Of a stretch of DNA of 64,000 nucleotides, positions 63,928 to 64,000 are shown piece by piece. The notes beneath the pieces were generated by a model. It was not told the origin of the DNA. It was given only the letters and a program-made list of their open reading frames with translations, and did no database searches. The position numbers were made by a program, and so were the translations under genes. The DNA lies in NCBI GenBank assembly GCA_021324015.1, contig JAJPJX010000093.1, positions 1 through 64,000 of the forward strand, in the 5' to 3' direction. This stretch comes from Solibacteraceae bacterium (GTDB lineage Bacteria > Acidobacteriota > Terriglobia > Bryobacterales > Bryobacteraceae). Each line of letters opens with the position of its first letter. The first letter of the stretch is position 1.

Positions 63928-64000
63928 GGCGGATTATCGAGCCGCAACCGCCAGGGAGCGGTTCAAACCCTATCCTACTGCCTATACGCAGACTGGTTGT
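63928..64000 (-). promoter_or_regulatory. Upstream region of the ABC exporter operon
   Basis: On the minus strand GATAAT (63933-63938) precedes the ATG by 5 nt. Further upstream are TAGGAT-like sequences. No other gene begins in the last 73 bases. Confidence 0.3.

Overview
The window is about 64 kb of GC-rich chromosomal DNA, most likely from an acidobacterium of the Bryobacterales / 'Solibacter' type. This placement is an inference from gene content: a large Oar-like TonB receptor with an N-terminal carboxypeptidase-regulatory domain, many RR-type (Tat-like) signal peptides on sugar- and carbonyl-processing enzymes, an M81 (MlrC) metallopeptidase, a PEP-CTERM protein, kelch/BACON secreted proteins, and a quinoprotein fused to two N-terminal haem c domains. 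No 16S or other rRNA gene is present to confirm it. I found no tRNA, rRNA, CRISPR array or complete insertion sequence.

Layout. 0-3.2 kb is a compositionally lighter stretch with a secreted kelch/BACON protein, a PEP-CTERM protein and a decayed beta-propeller remnant. 3.2-10.5 kb (minus strand) holds typA, a LolC/E-like permease with its LolD-like ATPase, and a cobalamin-type acyl-CoA mutase large subunit, plus a stand-alone IS630-type helix-turn-helix gene. 10.5-13 kb has a glycosyltransferase overlapping a sigma-54 activator. 13.1-14.6 kb is a second lighter island: two small basic proteins and an SDH-type ClpP-fold protease. 14.7-28.7 kb is a catabolic region: enolase-superfamily enzyme, metallo-beta-lactamase hydrolase, Gfo/Idh/MocA oxidoreductase, esterase, Oar-like receptor, GH36-like glycosidase, MlrC, MFS transporter and a double VOC protein. 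28.7-31.2 kb has a very Cys-rich Fe-S protein and an SH3-domain lipoprotein. 31.3-38.2 kb is housekeeping: U32 peptidase, homoserine kinase, S66 carboxypeptidase, frr-pyrH-tsf-rpsB and rpsI-rplM.

38.2-43.2 kb is a copper-homeostasis cluster: hexahaem cytochrome, CopZ-like chaperone, CopA, CsoR, and a His/Met-rich outer-membrane protein. Two near-identical 17-bp CsoR-like operator repeats sit in the promoter. 43.2-48.3 kb is an overlapping four-gene operon (GH20-like glycosidase, HpaI-type aldolase, MFS transporter, secreted protein). 48.4-50.2 kb is a third lighter island with a Cys-rich secreted protein broken at a G7 tract and a secreted propeller-like protein. 50.2-52.9 kb is cysN/cysD, where CysN ends in an APS-kinase-like domain that has lost its P-loop. 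The rest is an M28 peptidase, ispF/ispD, a PIN-TRAM membrane protein, the cytochrome-quinoprotein with a DapA-like protein, and a four-gene ABC exporter.

The most general signal is regulatory. At a dozen or so genes a good -10 hexamer lies only 4-10 nt upstream of the start codon with no usable Shine-Dalgarno sequence, so many transcripts here are probably leaderless. Ribosomal and other operon genes keep clear SD sites. All statements on composition are by eye and not computed.
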